A DNA stretch of 64,000 nt from Melampsora larici-populina 98AG31 (GCF_000204055.1 NW_006768766.1:900706-964705); one strand, 5' to 3'; numbered from the stretch's first letter, positions 11,812-24,045 are shown. Notes: generated by a model not told the origin, from the letters alone. Numbers and translations: made by a program.

Positions 11812-14620
11812 GACAATGGCAAATCTAACCTCTCTCTGGCTCCTCTATTTATACGTTTCCGTGGCCCTATCCCTGATTTTTTCCCAAAAGCCTTCTCCAC
11901 AAGGCCATGTTTTCTTTCATTGTTTGTCAATAGCTCATAAGCTATCCCTGCAAGATGAGAACAAAGCTTGGGCTTTCTTCAAAAGCGAAAATTGCTGCAA
12001 GCATCACAATTCCCAACCCAGTCAAAAGCTATCCTCCCTGTATACTTTACCAAAGACTCTCTTAACCCAACTCTGCCTTGATCACACTTCCTCTGTATGT
12101 CCGCCAGCAAATGATAAGCTATTGATTGGAAATGAACACTGAAACAAGCCTTATTTCAAAGCAACCCTTGCTGTCCTCAAGAGCAATTTGTGCCCAAACT
12201 AAATGCTACAACTATAATCAGATTTATTGTACAAATATATGATGATACCTTCTTTCCACAGCATCACTCACATTCAAATGATAAATTATTTGTCTGAAAT
12301 GACAGCAAGAGAGAGCTTCCCAATAGCAACCCCTGTTGTCCACAAAGCACTTCTTCCTCCGGCCAAATAAAGAAACTAACATTGAATTCATTGTAAGAAC
12401 AATAATATCTGATTTTGCCTTTGCATAACTTAAACCAATTGATATTGACCCATTCATGCACAAAAAGCACCTTTCCATCTTCAAACACCATATTTTGCTT
12501 TTCTTATGACCCCTACCTCACTGGAAAAGCATGTGATTCTTGAAAGCACCTACTGTTGATTGCGCTGTAACTCTTTGTTGCTATCCAATCCCATAAGCTT
12601 CAATTTGCCAAAGGTGTTGATTACTTGCATCTTCCACCCAAAAGTTTCTATTCTACACAATAAACCATTATGATTTGATCCAGACAACAGCCAGACTGGA
12701 AATATCACATTTTGATCCCAACATCTCTTATCTCAACTAAAATGGCTACGTTCCATGCCTTCATCAGTCTATTGAGTCCCAGTATCGATATTTGAATTCA
12801 ACTTGGCAGCAAAAAGCCAAAGGTTTTGAGGATCTGTCTGGAAGCGTCTCTGGTAAACAGACAAGAGAGAAGGAGGCAGATTCAAGCAGCGGCCCATGCG
12901 TTTATAGAACTTTTATGTGAGTTTCTTTGGAAGGAATTAATTTTCAAAGAAAGATGTCTAATTCACATCTTTCACCTCATATAGTTCAACCCTTATCCTT
13001 CTAAATCAATTGATCAAGGCATGTTTGTTTCCTCGGAAGAGTGCAGTGTGTAGTATGAAGCATGATTTACTTCTGTTGATGTGCATCAATGTCCAATAGA
13101 TCACTTAAACTGACATCACTTCATGAATAACCTCTTTGTTTTCTTTTTTTCCTTTGATGGGCACTCCATGTACTTCCGTACAATTCACAAATCTTATTAG
13201 TCTTAGTTTTACCACCAGCTCCCACTTGATTTGATTCACCTACAATTTGATTTGGAACAACCACTGGTGATAGACACTACTGATTCACCTATTCCATCCC
13301 TTCTTCAATCTACCAATCAAATTAGACCCCAACACACCAGGTATACCCCAATCCTTCAGCAAGTTCATTCCAATCCAACAGGGTGTCATGTGTGGGTTTC
13401 TTTGCGTTCATGAGATAATCATTATGTCTCATTATCCCCCACATCAATCAATCAACAGCTGACAGTTGTTCAAGTGGCTGCCAGGCAATGGCTTCACTAA
13501 CCACCTGGTGTGTTTCTTACATTCACTTTACGTGGATCCCTGTGACCTATCATATCCTCTTCTTGAAGAGAACCTACACATCACTCTAAAGATATTTTTA
13601 CGTCCATAAACGCTCAACCTTCATCTTGTTATCTACACCGTAAAGAGGACAAATCTTCATTTGAAGACGTATTGAGACAATTCCTAACAAATTTTCTACT
13701 ATTCCGATGCACTGGACTACCGCTTCGACCATAAATCATCAAATATAATCGTGCACATCAGCTGTCCCGGCATTAATTGTTTGTCACATGTGATTTGCCC
13801 AGCCTCTTACCGCCTCGCCGAGTGAATTGTGCAATTCAATCAATTTCCACTCAGATCCTTTTATATATCAAGGCTAGCTAGGCGGTCTCACGATAGTCAA
13901 ATAATGTAGAAAATTGGTTTCTGGAGTCTTGATCAATCAAACTCCTCAATACACATTTCTTTTGTAGCACTTGACTTGCCAATGAGTACAGAAAAATTGA
14001 CTGTCACAAGAGAGTTATCAAGACCTCTTGGTCCTTGCCATAGTTTGGCTCAAGGTTGTTCTTTGCAATTTGGCATTTCATGATTTTACCTTGCATCATT
14101 TAAAAGATCTTCTTTTGCCATGCTGACTGGATATTTCAACGGAACACATACCAGTAAAAGTACATACTTTGTTTTTTGGCTAGAGGATCAGACAGCAATT
14201 TTGTTTTGAATCCTGTAATCTACGACATTTTTGAGACTACAAACCTCAGCTTAAGGACCCGGTGTAGAGTTTATGAATGTGGATGTGCAAGTGGAGGTAT
14301 AATCTTGCTTATTGGGCTGTTGCAAAAACAAGATTTAGGCTGACTGCTCATGTGTGGAGTTAAATGCTTCCGGCAAGCCAATATTTCTGTCTTTGGGTCC
14401 TATTCATTCACAATATAAGTGTGCTTATGAATTTTGGGTCATGGAATCTGGAAGGAACATCTCATTGTAATGTTACCTATTCCTTATTTGTTCTACAGCA
14501 ACTTGGCAGTCGATATGTCATCAGTTTCTTGCACATTTCTTTAAGAGCCCTACCTAGTCTAAGATTTAATGTCATGCATTGGGTGCTTAGAACAGGTTTT
14601 GGTAGCATTGTATAAGCACA
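11812..14620. other. gene-poor stretch, no gene supported
   Basis: Short frames only. Between about 11980 and 12620, phrases such as AGCAACCCTTGCTGTCC and AGCAACCCCTGTTGTCC recur about 160 bases apart, hinting at an old long-period repeat. Nothing else stands out. Confidence 0.35.
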
Positions 14621-14624
14621 ACCC

Positions 14625-14880
14625 TTATGGCGGGCGGGCCTGCCTATGCCCTAGTTCCATTGTAAAACAATCCAGAGGGTACATATACATTGGGACTAGA
14701 GCTTACACCACGGGTCAGCGCTGATATCGATTTGAGGTCATCTGGCCCAATGTCGATTTGATATTGAATCGAGATCGAATCGATATACAAATTGTTGATA
14801 TCGATTTGATATTGGTCCAATATCAAATCGACATTGGACCTGTTTGGTTCCGTGGGTGATTGACAGGCCCTGAGAGCTTG
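14625..14880. repeat. palindrome-rich terminal domain, inverted partner at 18195-18345
   Basis: It starts GGCGGGCGGGCCTGCCTA, which matches in inverse the sequence at about 18325-18342 (15 of 18). Both then share TACACCA(C/T)GGGTCA and GATATC-rich palindromes. Here 14747-14837 folds with 20-base arms (CCAATGTCGATTTGATATTG against its complement). A smaller hairpin (CTAGTTCC with GGGACTAG) is inserted near 14650-14700. No target duplication was found. Confidence 0.55.
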
Positions 14881-14951
14881 ACCAATAGAATCAAACCAAT
14901 TGATTTGAATTGAGGATTGGGAGGGATTGGGTCAAGAGAGGGTGGCTGGGT

Positions 14952-16998
14952 AGGACCCTGGAAAGCCCCTATATACCCGCCTAATTGGGTATGTAGGAAT
15001 TGGCCTTTTTGGGTAAAAATGGTCCTTATGTTCTGTGTAGGAATTCTAAAAATTTGAAAAAAAAAGTCACACAGGAGCCTTATTTTGTATGTAGGAATAT
15101 GTCAAAAAGTGTGGAAAAAAAAATTAGGTTTCTTACACATTAGGTAGGAAAGAGGGTTCTCAGGGCCACCAGGCTACCCACTTCAATACATAAGGTGAGT
15201 AGCAATGATCATCGAGTCACAATGAAACCCGATGTTATTGTGTATAGATACCAATCATGATAGTATTGAGTTCGAAGCTCAGGTAAGACAATTTTTTACA
15301 CATTTTTATGTAAAAGGGTGTGGAAAAATGTCATATTATGACAGTTGATGGTCATTGAAATCGAGATGTCTGACAGTCTGGCATGGGTCAGCAAGAAGGT
15401 TGTTTCAACCAGTTTCAACCGAGTCCAAACATTTGAAATGGCCTGAAAGTTGCTGAAACAGCTTGATTCTGCTCGATCACAACATTTTTTTTGTTTGATC
15501 TTGATAGTTTTCGTTGATATTAGACACAATTACTATATCTCGCGTAGCAAAAGGAAAAGGTAATGAACGAAAGAAAAAAAACAACCACCAGGATCCTGTG
15601 GCTTCTGATCACGCCAATGCAAATGGAGCCACCAAATTGGACCCTCGGACATGTAGTAAATTGGTAGCCATCATGCTGAAAAACTCTGAGCAGATGGACA
15701 AGGCTCTGGATCGCTTACATCGATGGAACATTCATGTAAAGCTTGACCTCAATTGGAGTGCAAAAAATACATCAACAACTCTTGACATCGCAACACAAAC
15801 ACTTTATACAAGTGGCAATGTATCAGAAGACAATCCACTTGAAGTAAACAAGTTTGTTGTGGTTATAAAAAACAATGTATGTCATCCCCTGTTTCAAATA
15901 TGAAGCTGCCGACTCTGATCATTTAATGTACTCTTGATTCGTTTTAGATGCTTTTTTTGGGTAAGATCTGTGCTCTCTACATTTACCAGAATGGTAAGCA
16001 CGAGTGGATCACCAAATCGTCCACTCGATCTAAGCTCTCATATGCATCTACCCAGCTTTACATGTATAAAGGGAATCCTGGAGCGTGTAGTTTTGAAGAA
16101 AACTTTCCAAATCGCCTCATATTCTCGCATCTTGATATAGCAGATATTCACTATGTGTTTCCCCCCACCTCATCAATGAATATTACTGAACCCAAGGCTA
16201 ACACCATATGGATTCCTCAAGCTTATCGTGCTATGTTAAAGGCTATGAGCCAGAAACAGTACATCAAGGCAATTCTTGAACAACTTGCTGTTGAACACGC
16301 TAAAGCTAGAAAAAAATAAGCTATACTTGAATTGTAATATCTAACTTGGTTTTTATTTCTCTCCACCTTATCTAGAGATTTGATTTTGTGTTATTTCTTC
16401 AAGTTGTTTCGCTTCATCTCTCCCAAATTCAAAAAAATACCAGTCTCTTTAGTCCCTTTTCTGAAACGTTTGACTGCTCTTTTTCTACTTCTTGATATTG
16501 AATTCTCAGACCCTGATCTCCCTCATGTGTAGAGATTCACTTTGATGTTTTTACCTGTTACAGCAGTGGACCAACTGCAGTGGCTGGCCAGGAACTGGAA
16601 ACACAGTCCCTCCAGTGGCTGGCCAGGAATTGAATTACTCGTTTTTTTTAAAACTCAACTACATAACACTACATAGCTATACTACTCACTAGTCTATTTC
16701 TCTCTCAACAACTTCAACTCTTGTGATTCTTCTACCAAATTCCCAAAAAAATATACAAGTTTTTCCGGAAAAAAAATCAAGATGTCTAATTGCTCTGAAA
16801 CGCCCAAAAACACAGATTTTGAGGGTCCTTATGCAGATGGAAGGAATATTGGGACCTTTCTCCGAAAAAAAAAATGGTCCTTTGTCAACAGGTAGGAATC
16901 CGAGTTTTTTTTGTGAAAACCGGCGAAATTTGTGTAGGTAGGAGGGGAAAATTTCGGGATTTCCATTAGGAGGGTATATCGGGGCTTTCCAGGGTCCT
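14952..16998. mobile_element. 2,047-bp hAT-like element with 8-bp duplication and one gene
   Basis: The left end AGGACCCTGGAAAGCCCC is repeated in inverse at the right end. The terminal repeat is 34 bases with two mismatches. The 8 bases GGCTGGGT occur directly outside both ends (14944-14951 and 16999-17006). An 8-bp duplication is typical of hAT elements and also seen in P and Merlin types. The only gene inside (15514-16319) does not look like a transposase, so the element is probably mobilised in trans. Subterminal regions contain repeated GTAGGAAT and poly-A motifs on both sides. Confidence 0.88.
15514..16319 (+). CDS. unknown two-exon protein inside the hAT-like element
   Basis: Exon 1 runs to 15876 (ending VNKFVVVIKNN). 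An intron of about 70 bases (GTATGT...TTTTAG) follows, and exon 2 starts at 15948 (MLFLGKICALYIYQNGKHEW), ending with TAA at 16319. The join keeps phase 0. The product is about 245 residues: a Lys-rich start (KGKGNERKKKNN), a helical part (TCSKLVAIMLKNSEQMDKAL), a middle rich in aromatic residues, and a basic C-terminus (EHAKARKK). The true start is unclear: 15514 is a TTG in an open frame, and an upstream exon ending near TATTAG at about 15522 is possible. I recognise no domain. A captured host gene or an element-specific DNA-binding protein are both possible. Confidence 0.55.
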
Positions 16999-17286
16999 GG
17001 CTGGGTGGCACTGGCCAGTCTCTTTGAGCGCGCCTAACCAGGTGCTTTCAACGGGTTATGGTAAAAGTATATCTAAAACCAATCGATTGATTTCATGTAA
17101 GGATAAATTCAGATTTGGTATATATAAACCATTATTTTGTTTTGTTTTAGAAATGGAACTATTGGTAAAGAAAAAGATCAATGGCTTTTGAAGTCTTAAT
17201 GTGAAATTGAAACAGGTGAAATCGGTACAGATATTCTTTTTTTCTTTTTCTACTTAGATTTGGTTGGTTGACTTTTAGGTATTACT

Positions 17287-17470
17287 ATGTACACATATGA
17301 ACAGAAGATAGGGAATGAAAGTGATAGAAAAATGAACAATAAAATTGCTAGACAAACCTCGCAATTGCTAGCTCTGCGATTTAACCCACTGACCTTCAAA
17401 ATAAGCCGGGGTTCAGAGACATACTCTGAGCTGTCCACTCGGTCTCGTTGGAAATTTCCAGATCAGGTTC
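17287..17470 (-). repeat. possible tRNA-derived SINE
   Basis: On the minus strand an A-box-like AGCTCAGAGTATG is followed about 45 bases later by AAGGTCAGTGGGTTAAATCG, which resembles a tRNA variable loop and B box. The stems are only partly paired and the sequence is followed by an AT-rich tail. The spacing fits a tRNA-like polymerase III promoter, but the match is imperfect. Confidence 0.3.
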
Positions 17471-17499
17471 TTGCACTTGAATAGTCTTGAATGTACGCT

Positions 17500-18190
17500 T
17501 TCCGTCAAATGTCTGCTGTCGGTTTGTAAGACGTACTGGTAATATCTACAGTAGCGAGCATATAGGTTAGTCAAGAGCCTTGCAGCACATGAGAAAGAAC
17601 GACTAACGCTTCTCTTTCGGCACTGTTGGAAGTTTCTAGCCAGAATAGCCAGCGATCGACCCAGATCGACATGGATTTTGGACGAACCTTTCCACTTACA
17701 AGGGAATGAGTTTGTGTGCGCCCAAATCTATGGCCAATCAATTGCTAGAGATGGGAGGGAGTGAGTTATTGCTAATCCTAAGAATATATGCAGTTATCAA
17801 GCAAAATCAATCTCACCACAAGTGTGTATCTCTGTTTAACCCCATTTGCTGTCTTGTTCCATATATCCTCACTTGATTGCTTGTCCATGTTGCCCCCGCG
17901 GGCTCGGGTTATCTATTTATCAGACAATAGAAAAAATAGAGTCAATCTATCCGCGTATCTAATCAGGAAGATTAAGGGAGTATCGATGTCTTAACAATGT
18001 AGGTACTTCCTTTTTTGAGCCTTTTGTTCGACTTTGTATTTCAACTGTCATCCTTGGTGAGAAAAGGTCGGTCGCGCGGTTTTGTTCAGGTCGTCTTGCC
18101 AAGGTTCGCTATTGGCCCTGGTTGTGGCGGGGCTTGGATGACCAGCTCCAGCAGGTGTGAGGAAGGATTGCACAGCCGCCAGAGCTCTGT
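17500..18190. other. no gene seen
   Basis: Short frames only; no motif or repeat recognised. Confidence 0.35.
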
Positions 18191-18194
18191 CGGC

Positions 18195-18345
18195 TGGCTG
18201 TCAGCGGAGGCTAATCATCTGGTCTCCGATATCGAACCAATATCATCTCGAGATCAATCCGATCTAAAAAATTTGTAGATCGGATTGATATCAGGCCTGT
18301 CAAGAAGTTGACCCATGGTGTAGGCAGGCAAGCCTGCCTCTAAAT
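18195..18345. repeat. inverted partner of the 14.6-kb palindromic domain
   Basis: The right-hand copy ends with GGCAGGCAAGCCTGCCTC and contains a perfect stem at 18253-18289 (ATCAATCCGATCTA with TAGATCGGATTGAT). Together with 14625-14880 it may bound a 3.7-kb element that contains the hAT-like one. Confidence 0.5.
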
Positions 18346-19260
18346 TCAATAAGTAGAAAGTTGATACTTATGGCCAAATGGCTGGAGGCTCAAGTCAGCA
18401 TCAGAAAAACAAAGACATATCATAGTAAACGCAATAGGCAGATATGCACCATGCTCAACTCATCAAATTATTGTGTGTCAAGCCACATACTGTGTAACAA
18501 CTGTCAAATATTCAATACAATCCAAGTCAGATTCAAAGGTGATGCTAAGTATAGCACACATTGTGACAATATACTCAATTCACACGGAGATGGGGTTTCC
18601 AAATTTAGGTTTCAGGACTTGTGCAGCATAAATTATAGAAGTTTCAAAATACCTCATGCATTCTAGAATGTTTTTAGGTAATCTTTTTCCTTTTTTCAAA
18701 CCAATTGTTTTAATCTTTTCTAAATCTTCCAAGTTTGGTAAACATGATTTATTATCTTGAATTCAATTAGGTTCATGTTCTAGTGAACCTGAATCAATAA
18801 ATTCTTGTGGTGGTCTTTTTGTTTCAGGTAAATCTGTTTTAAAAATATTTGACAAACCAAGGTTAACATTTGATAAAAATCAATCATCTGCATTGATAAG
18901 TTTTGAATACCTATAAAGTTTGAAACCAATTTTTTAGAATCATTTTGAATATTCATGAGTTTTTTGGCAAGACCAATTGCTTTCAAATATAGACAAACCC
19001 CCCAAAAAATCATCATCTGTTGTTTACAAGAAAAGGAAAAATATAGGTTGACACATGAAGATGGAAGAGGTCAGAAAGAACTCAAAATGGATTAATTGGA
19101 TGAGTTGAATCTAATCCATTTCTCAAATCTCCTAATGCTAATTTCATTTCTAAACACTATATTTCTTACATCTTCATGGTGTTTGGGATTATATTGTGCT
19201 CAAATTCATCTCAGAAAGTGTTGTGCACAAGGTTTTCACATATCATGTAATCTTGATTTG
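18346..19260. other. no gene supported
   Basis: A 101-codon frame at 18361-18666 (+) uses a TTG start and shows no recognisable motif. The rest is AT-rich. Confidence 0.3.
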
Positions 19261-19261
19261 A

Positions 19262-19985
19262 TGAACCAAATTGCGCATAAAAACATCTCATACACCCTGA
19301 AGATGTAAGAAATGTAGTGTTCATAGCTCCCCCGGATGATAAAAATTCATTTAAGACTCAGTCTCATAACACCATTTCTCCATACAACTGGTCCATCATC
19401 TCCATATTCTTGCACAAACACTCAAAAAACCATGTCAAACCATTATTCTCCACATAAAAACATTCCAAAACCCTTGAGGATGCTGGAAATATGGTATTGA
19501 AAGCCCCACCCAGATGATATAATTTCTGACCCAGTCTTACACTGCCACTTTTCCATCTCACCACTCAATCACCTTCACATTTGCGCTCAAACCCTCAAAA
19601 GACCATGTTTGGCTCCCGCTCTGACATAAAACATGCACAAACTCAATCAATCTGTGTGTCTATAAAGTCCACATTTGAGTCAATTTTTTCCCACCAGAAT
19701 GTTCATCTTTCATCTGTATTCATCATTCCTTTAGCTTGACTCCATCACCCTCATATTAATACTCCAAACTTAAAAAACCTGTGTTGTGCTCCCTCTCTGC
19801 CATAAAACAAACACAAGCTTGCTGAAGGTTTGCGCCTATGAAGTCTGTCTTTGAGTAATTTATTCTTCTGTACGTGGTGCACATTTTGTCTCCATTCAAC
19901 CTTCCTGTAGCTCACCTTTGGCACCTTTGTATTTGCACTCAAAATATCAAGAATACCCATGTCTGACGCCCTCAAGCCTTGAATA
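19262..19985. repeat. degenerate ~175-bp tandem repeat, four units
   Basis: Anchors CATAAAAACA / CATAAAACA occur at 19275, 19454, 19625 and 19801 (spacings 179, 171 and 176). Each is followed by similar order of phrases (AAGCCC-type box, GAGTCA or GACTCAG, then CACC and CTCAAA). Preceding each anchor is CTCAAA-ACCATG. The copies are well diverged. Confidence 0.65.
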
Positions 19986-20138
19986 GCTCAAAAATTTGTA
20001 ATGATGAATATATGACACACTTTATTGCAAGCAGTACATCCTTTTTTTGAACTCAACATGAATCTCTCTACACCCATGCCTCTGACTCTCACTCCTTTAC
20101 CCATACAATACCACTTCTGCACTGCCAACATATTTGGC

Positions 20139-20180
20139 TTGGATACAAAAATCCAAGGAGTCCTTGGATCTTGTATCCAA
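20139..20180. repeat. 42-bp hairpin
   Basis: TTGGATACAA and ATCCAAGGA are mirrored by TCCTTGGAT and TTGTATCCAA, nearly perfect, with no real loop. Confidence 0.85.
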
Positions 20181-20186
20181 TTTATT

Positions 20187-20530
20187 CACCGACTTATATG
20201 TCCCGACATACCACCGACTTAATCTGACCGAGTTAACCATCCGACGTTTGACCAAGGCTACCCCAAACCGATATCTCATCCGACCAAATTCATCCGACCA
20301 ATGTCCAACCTAATCACCGACTCAATTCCTGCATCCAAACCAACACCACCAAGTCATCAACTGACCGACAATATTGATTCCTGAGGTATGAAGGCAAGAT
20401 AACTCGATCTTAAGTCAAATCCTACAGTCAATTACCTCGGAAGCAACAGTTCTGACCGACTCAATGCTGGCTGCAACTGAGCTTTTATAGCTCAAACCCG
20501 ACCAAACAAGACACCTCACCGAGCCAAGAT
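20187..20530. repeat. cluster of CCGAC motifs
   Basis: More than ten copies of CCGAC or ACCGA occur on the plus strand at intervals of about 10-25 bases between 20187 and 20370, with a few more up to 20520. The spacing is irregular and there is no longer repeat unit, so it looks like a clustered binding motif or a very degenerate minisatellite. Confidence 0.5.
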
Positions 20531-20639
20531 CAACTGAACAGACCTTGTTGTTTTTACACGCATCTTCACATCCATAATCCAAAAAGACCATCATCAAAAT
20601 CATGGAAGTGAACACATTTTTTCACAAACCTAATTAGAT

Positions 20640-22020
20640 CAATTGGTCCAATTCAATTTCGAACTTCGATCTTGACTTCTTTTTCCGTTGGTCTTGATTT
20701 AGATCAGTTGAGTCATCGCTTTCTACTATTGTTCTGATTTCAAATCTCAAATTGTAAGTTATTTTCTATCTTCTATTTTCTTTCTTCTTTTAATTTGATT
20801 TGTTTGATTTATCAATTCATTCTTTTTGATTTGATTTATCAATTTGAAACTATCTAATGAATTTTTGCTTCCCGTTTGTTGATTTTAGGTCAATCGATCC
20901 AATTTAGAATTATGATTTGTATTATTTCTCCTATTGTCTTTTCCTTTGCTTTCTCCTTCCTTCTACATATTACTAATCAAAACCTTTCTTTTCTTTCTTT
21001 GATCTGTTTGTTTATTTTGCTTGCTTCTTGAACCTTGAAGATCAATTAACAAGTCCTTTCGGCTCGATTGTGTTACCTTCAATCAACAATATCCTTCAAT
21101 CGATTTGCTTGTTGATTTTGGTCTGTATGGTAAATTGTTTTTTGTTTCATTGTTGTTGCATTTGTTCTATTCCTTTTGATCTTGTTCTTTCTGACTGATT
21201 TTTGTTATCATTATTTCTTCTTAATGTTGACCTTGAATTGAATACTAAAAGATTATGATTATCAAAATGAAATGAAATAATTTGTACGGAATTGATATTT
21301 TATTCTTGAAAATGTGAGCTTGATATAAAAGAAAGGAAGAGTTTGGAAAGGGATAAGATGTTCAAATCTGGTGCATATAAATTGCTTTCCACACAGTTCC
21401 AATCCTTGCTTCATTTACTGTAGGAGAAGGATGGAAGATCACAGACTCTTTCAAAGAACAAACATTTGATGAAGGAAGATCAGGTGTGAGTGTCATATTT
21501 TTGAGAGTGGTAGTGTTGAGGTGACTAAGAAGGAGGTGAATGATCAGTGGTGGTAGGATCATTAGGAAAAGGAGATCTTTTTGGTGGTACATTGTCTTTC
21601 TTGTTTTCCTCTTGATTTTATTGATTTGAAAATATGACTGTTTTGCAGGATGAGGTGTTACTTGGAATGATTTTGTTTTTTTGTATCACAAAAATGCAAG
21701 TGAAATGAAATGAATGTAAAAGTTTTGAGCATATACTTCAGAACAACTTGCCAAACTTCAAGTTGGGAGTTAATCAAGTTCTGCCTGCAAACATGGTTTG
21801 CCCTCAATTTGTATAATGTACATGGATAACTGAGATGCAGGTGAAACATACAAATCACACATGACTGAAAATTTGAGCAAAAGAATGATGGATGTTGTGG
21901 AGGAACAAACACTAAGACCATTGAGGCCGCGCCTGTTGCAAATTGTGCTATACTGTAGAACCCTGGGCCAGCAACACAGATCATTGGTGTACAGTGCCAG
22001 CATATGTGCATGGCTTCAAA
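20640..22020. other. pyrimidine-rich noncoding stretch
   Basis: T/C-rich sequence with several GTAAG-type donor motifs (for example TTGTAAGTTA near 20752) and TTTAGGTCAA-type acceptors, resembling a string of untranslated exons. No coding frame longer than 120 codons has a recognisable motif. Confidence 0.35.
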
Positions 22021-22028
22021 GCTGCAAA

Positions 22029-22080
22029 TATAGTACTATGATAGTACTATGATAGTACTATGATAGTACTATAGTACTAT
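22029..22080. repeat. 11-bp tandem repeat (ATAGTACTATG)
   Basis: Four to five near-perfect copies of ATAGTACTATG; each unit is itself palindromic (AGTACT). Confidence 0.9.
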
Positions 22081-22484
22081 TGGGACTGTTCTTCCCCTTT
22101 TTTCTTTATCATTTACGCAGTTATTATTTTTTTTATCATTATAAACTTATTCTAATAGTACCTGGTCACTTACATACACCCTTTATTATAGCTATAAAGA
22201 GAAATTTACTTTAGTATTATAGTCAAAAAGACTCATTGGGAATAATATCATTAAGATATTGCTTATTTTCTTCAGTTATCATTTGGGAATAATACTATAG
22301 CAGTGTTGATAGTAATAAAAATTGTGCTTTTGAAGTTGAATTACGTGTGAAAGATATTTTTTTCTGGTGCCTTATCTGTACTCAATACAACAGAGCCTTT
22401 TCCTGATTGTGTTGTTTTAGAAGAGCAGTCTCAGACAACTTCGACTAGTCATTATATTAGTAGATTATCCTCTTCCAGCTCTGT
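22081..22484. other. body of the element ending at 22508, no gene seen
   Basis: AT-rich sequence without a coding frame. It is probably part of the element whose end lies at 22508. Confidence 0.35.
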
Positions 22485-22508
22485 ATAACCCTTGTTGGGT
22501 TATAAGTT
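22485..22508 (-). mobile_element. element end: stem-loop plus AGTTCTACA, cutting the CACTA gene
   Basis: The palindrome TATAACCCTTGTTGGGTTATA is followed by AGTTCTACA, and the CACTA transposase frame stops exactly there. The same tail follows a different stem-loop at 7713 and, inverted, at 47846. The body extends leftward to an undetermined point. Confidence 0.5.
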
Positions 22509-23343
22509 CTACACCGGTAACAAGATTACATTGAAGAGAACCACCCATTCATCAGCTTTCAACTTTCCCCCAGTTTTTGACCCTACAGTTTTGGGAACCC
22601 TCCCAATCCAAGACGGCAAAAAAAACTCTTCTGTGGCATTACGGAGCATGTTTAAATTCTCTTCTTTTAGGAAAATAGCTCTAAGAGGGTCGGCTTTGTC
22701 GAAATCTTCACTTGTATAGCCTTCAGAGATATCGCTTTCAGAATAAGAAGATTGATTTTCATGAATATCTGGTATGTAATCAAGGTCCTCTTTGTCTTCC
22801 GGTGCTGACCAGACATAATCTTTGTTCCATTTGGTGTAAGTTCTTTTCTGGCTAGTCTCTAGGCTAGTAGAAGAATTACTTGAAGTGAAGACCTTGGGGC
22901 TTATTTGATCTATGTCCAAATCTTGCATCTCAGTGTTCCACTCATCTTCAGAGTCTTCTAGTTCACCTTCAGCCTGTGGACTGGATGGCGGAGTGACCGG
23001 TGGACTAGTGCTGGAGTTGTGGGTATGGTCTTGTTGAGTCCTGCCCTTGTGAATAATCTTCGTATCATCAGATGGGGACTTGAAATCAAACAAGCTTTGA
23101 CCATGAAACTCAAGCATGCCAAGAAAAACATTGTGCATGGGTTCAACCACCACATGTCGGATTGGGTCAAGGTATGGCAATTCCAACAGAACTGAATATC
23201 ACATTCCAGAGCGTTTGAATATTATCTTCCCTTGTTCCCAGGTTTCAGCTGACTTCCATACATTTGCTTCTTCTCTTTGCACATGTGCATCTCTAGGTTC
23301 GATGGTTGCAAAATCAAGGTTATCAATATCATCTTTCTCCTAT
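22509..23343 (-). pseudogene. 3' half of an old CACTA/EnSpm transposase
   Basis: Just left of the giant element the minus strand reads EKDDIDNLDFATIEPRDAHV and, after a short frame break, MELPYLDPIRHVVVEPMHNV. The phrase VVEPMHNVFLGML matches the D-x-MHNLFLG motif of CACTA transposases. A Ser/Glu-rich spacer follows, then LPSWIGRVPKTVGSKTGGKL and a W-containing segment. In family members this precedes the last catalytic part. The frame ends at 22509, where another element is inserted. The missing 5' half is at 40966-42330, on the other side of the 17.6-kb insertion and in the same orientation. Confidence 0.85.
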
Positions 23344-23383
23344 CACAGTGTCCACCCAAATTGCGCCGGACGTCCGGCGAGCT
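23344..23383. repeat. left terminal inverted repeat of the giant element
   Basis: Forty bases beginning CACAGTGTCCACCC and ending GGCGAGCTT; it contains the palindrome CCGGACGTCCGG. Confidence 0.92.
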
Positions 23384-24045
23384 TAAAACTCCGCCACATG
23401 TGTGTATTTTTTGTGTTTTCCACAAAAACACGCCCGCCCTGAGCAGATGATATTGAGCGAAATAAGGCGGGTGAAACCTTTGTATCTCATGATCCTAAGG
23501 ATTCTCAAAGCGCGCAGCATGTATGCACCCTGAGCTGCTCACGAATGACTGTACAAGTTGTATGTCTTCGTCGCCTTTCTTTACCTTGGCAAAAAGGCAA
23601 AAGGATTGGTTTGGAGGCTTCCTCAACTGGAAAGCCTCCGAACTTTCATTTCATATGGGTCCCGAGCTATTGACTCCCCATTGTTGTTGATGTCTACAAA
23701 CCCTTTCTTTGCCTTTGAAAAAAGTCCGAAGGAGTTGTTCGGACTCCGGAGGCTTCAAGTGCCTTGTATCAAAAGCCTGCGAGCTTATCGAGTTTTGGCT
23801 ATAGCCACTAATCTTCCGAGATCCTTGTTGTTATATATTTGACATCATGTATGAAGATAGGAGGTTTGAAACGTGTATAAAGATAGGAAACTTAAAACAT
23901 GTATAAAAATAGGAACTTAAAACGTGTATGAAGGTGAGAAGTATATACAAGAAAGAGAGGAAAAGTTAACCAGGACTACAAACAAGCGAAAAAAGTAAGC
24001 AATCTGAAAACCGAGCATCATACAATGCCAGACCATTCTACTTCA
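23384..24045. repeat. subterminal region with hairpins and ~27-bp tandem repeats
   Basis: A stem GGAGGCTT with AAGCCTCC lies at 23613-23639, and a stem GTCCGAA with TTCGGAC at 23724-23744, followed by another CGGAGGCTTC. At 23846-23940 three to four units of about 27 bases occur (ATGTATGAAGATAGGA, GTGTATAAAGATAGGA and so on). CACTA elements usually carry subterminal repeats bound by their own proteins; whether these serve that role is not known. Confidence 0.6.
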
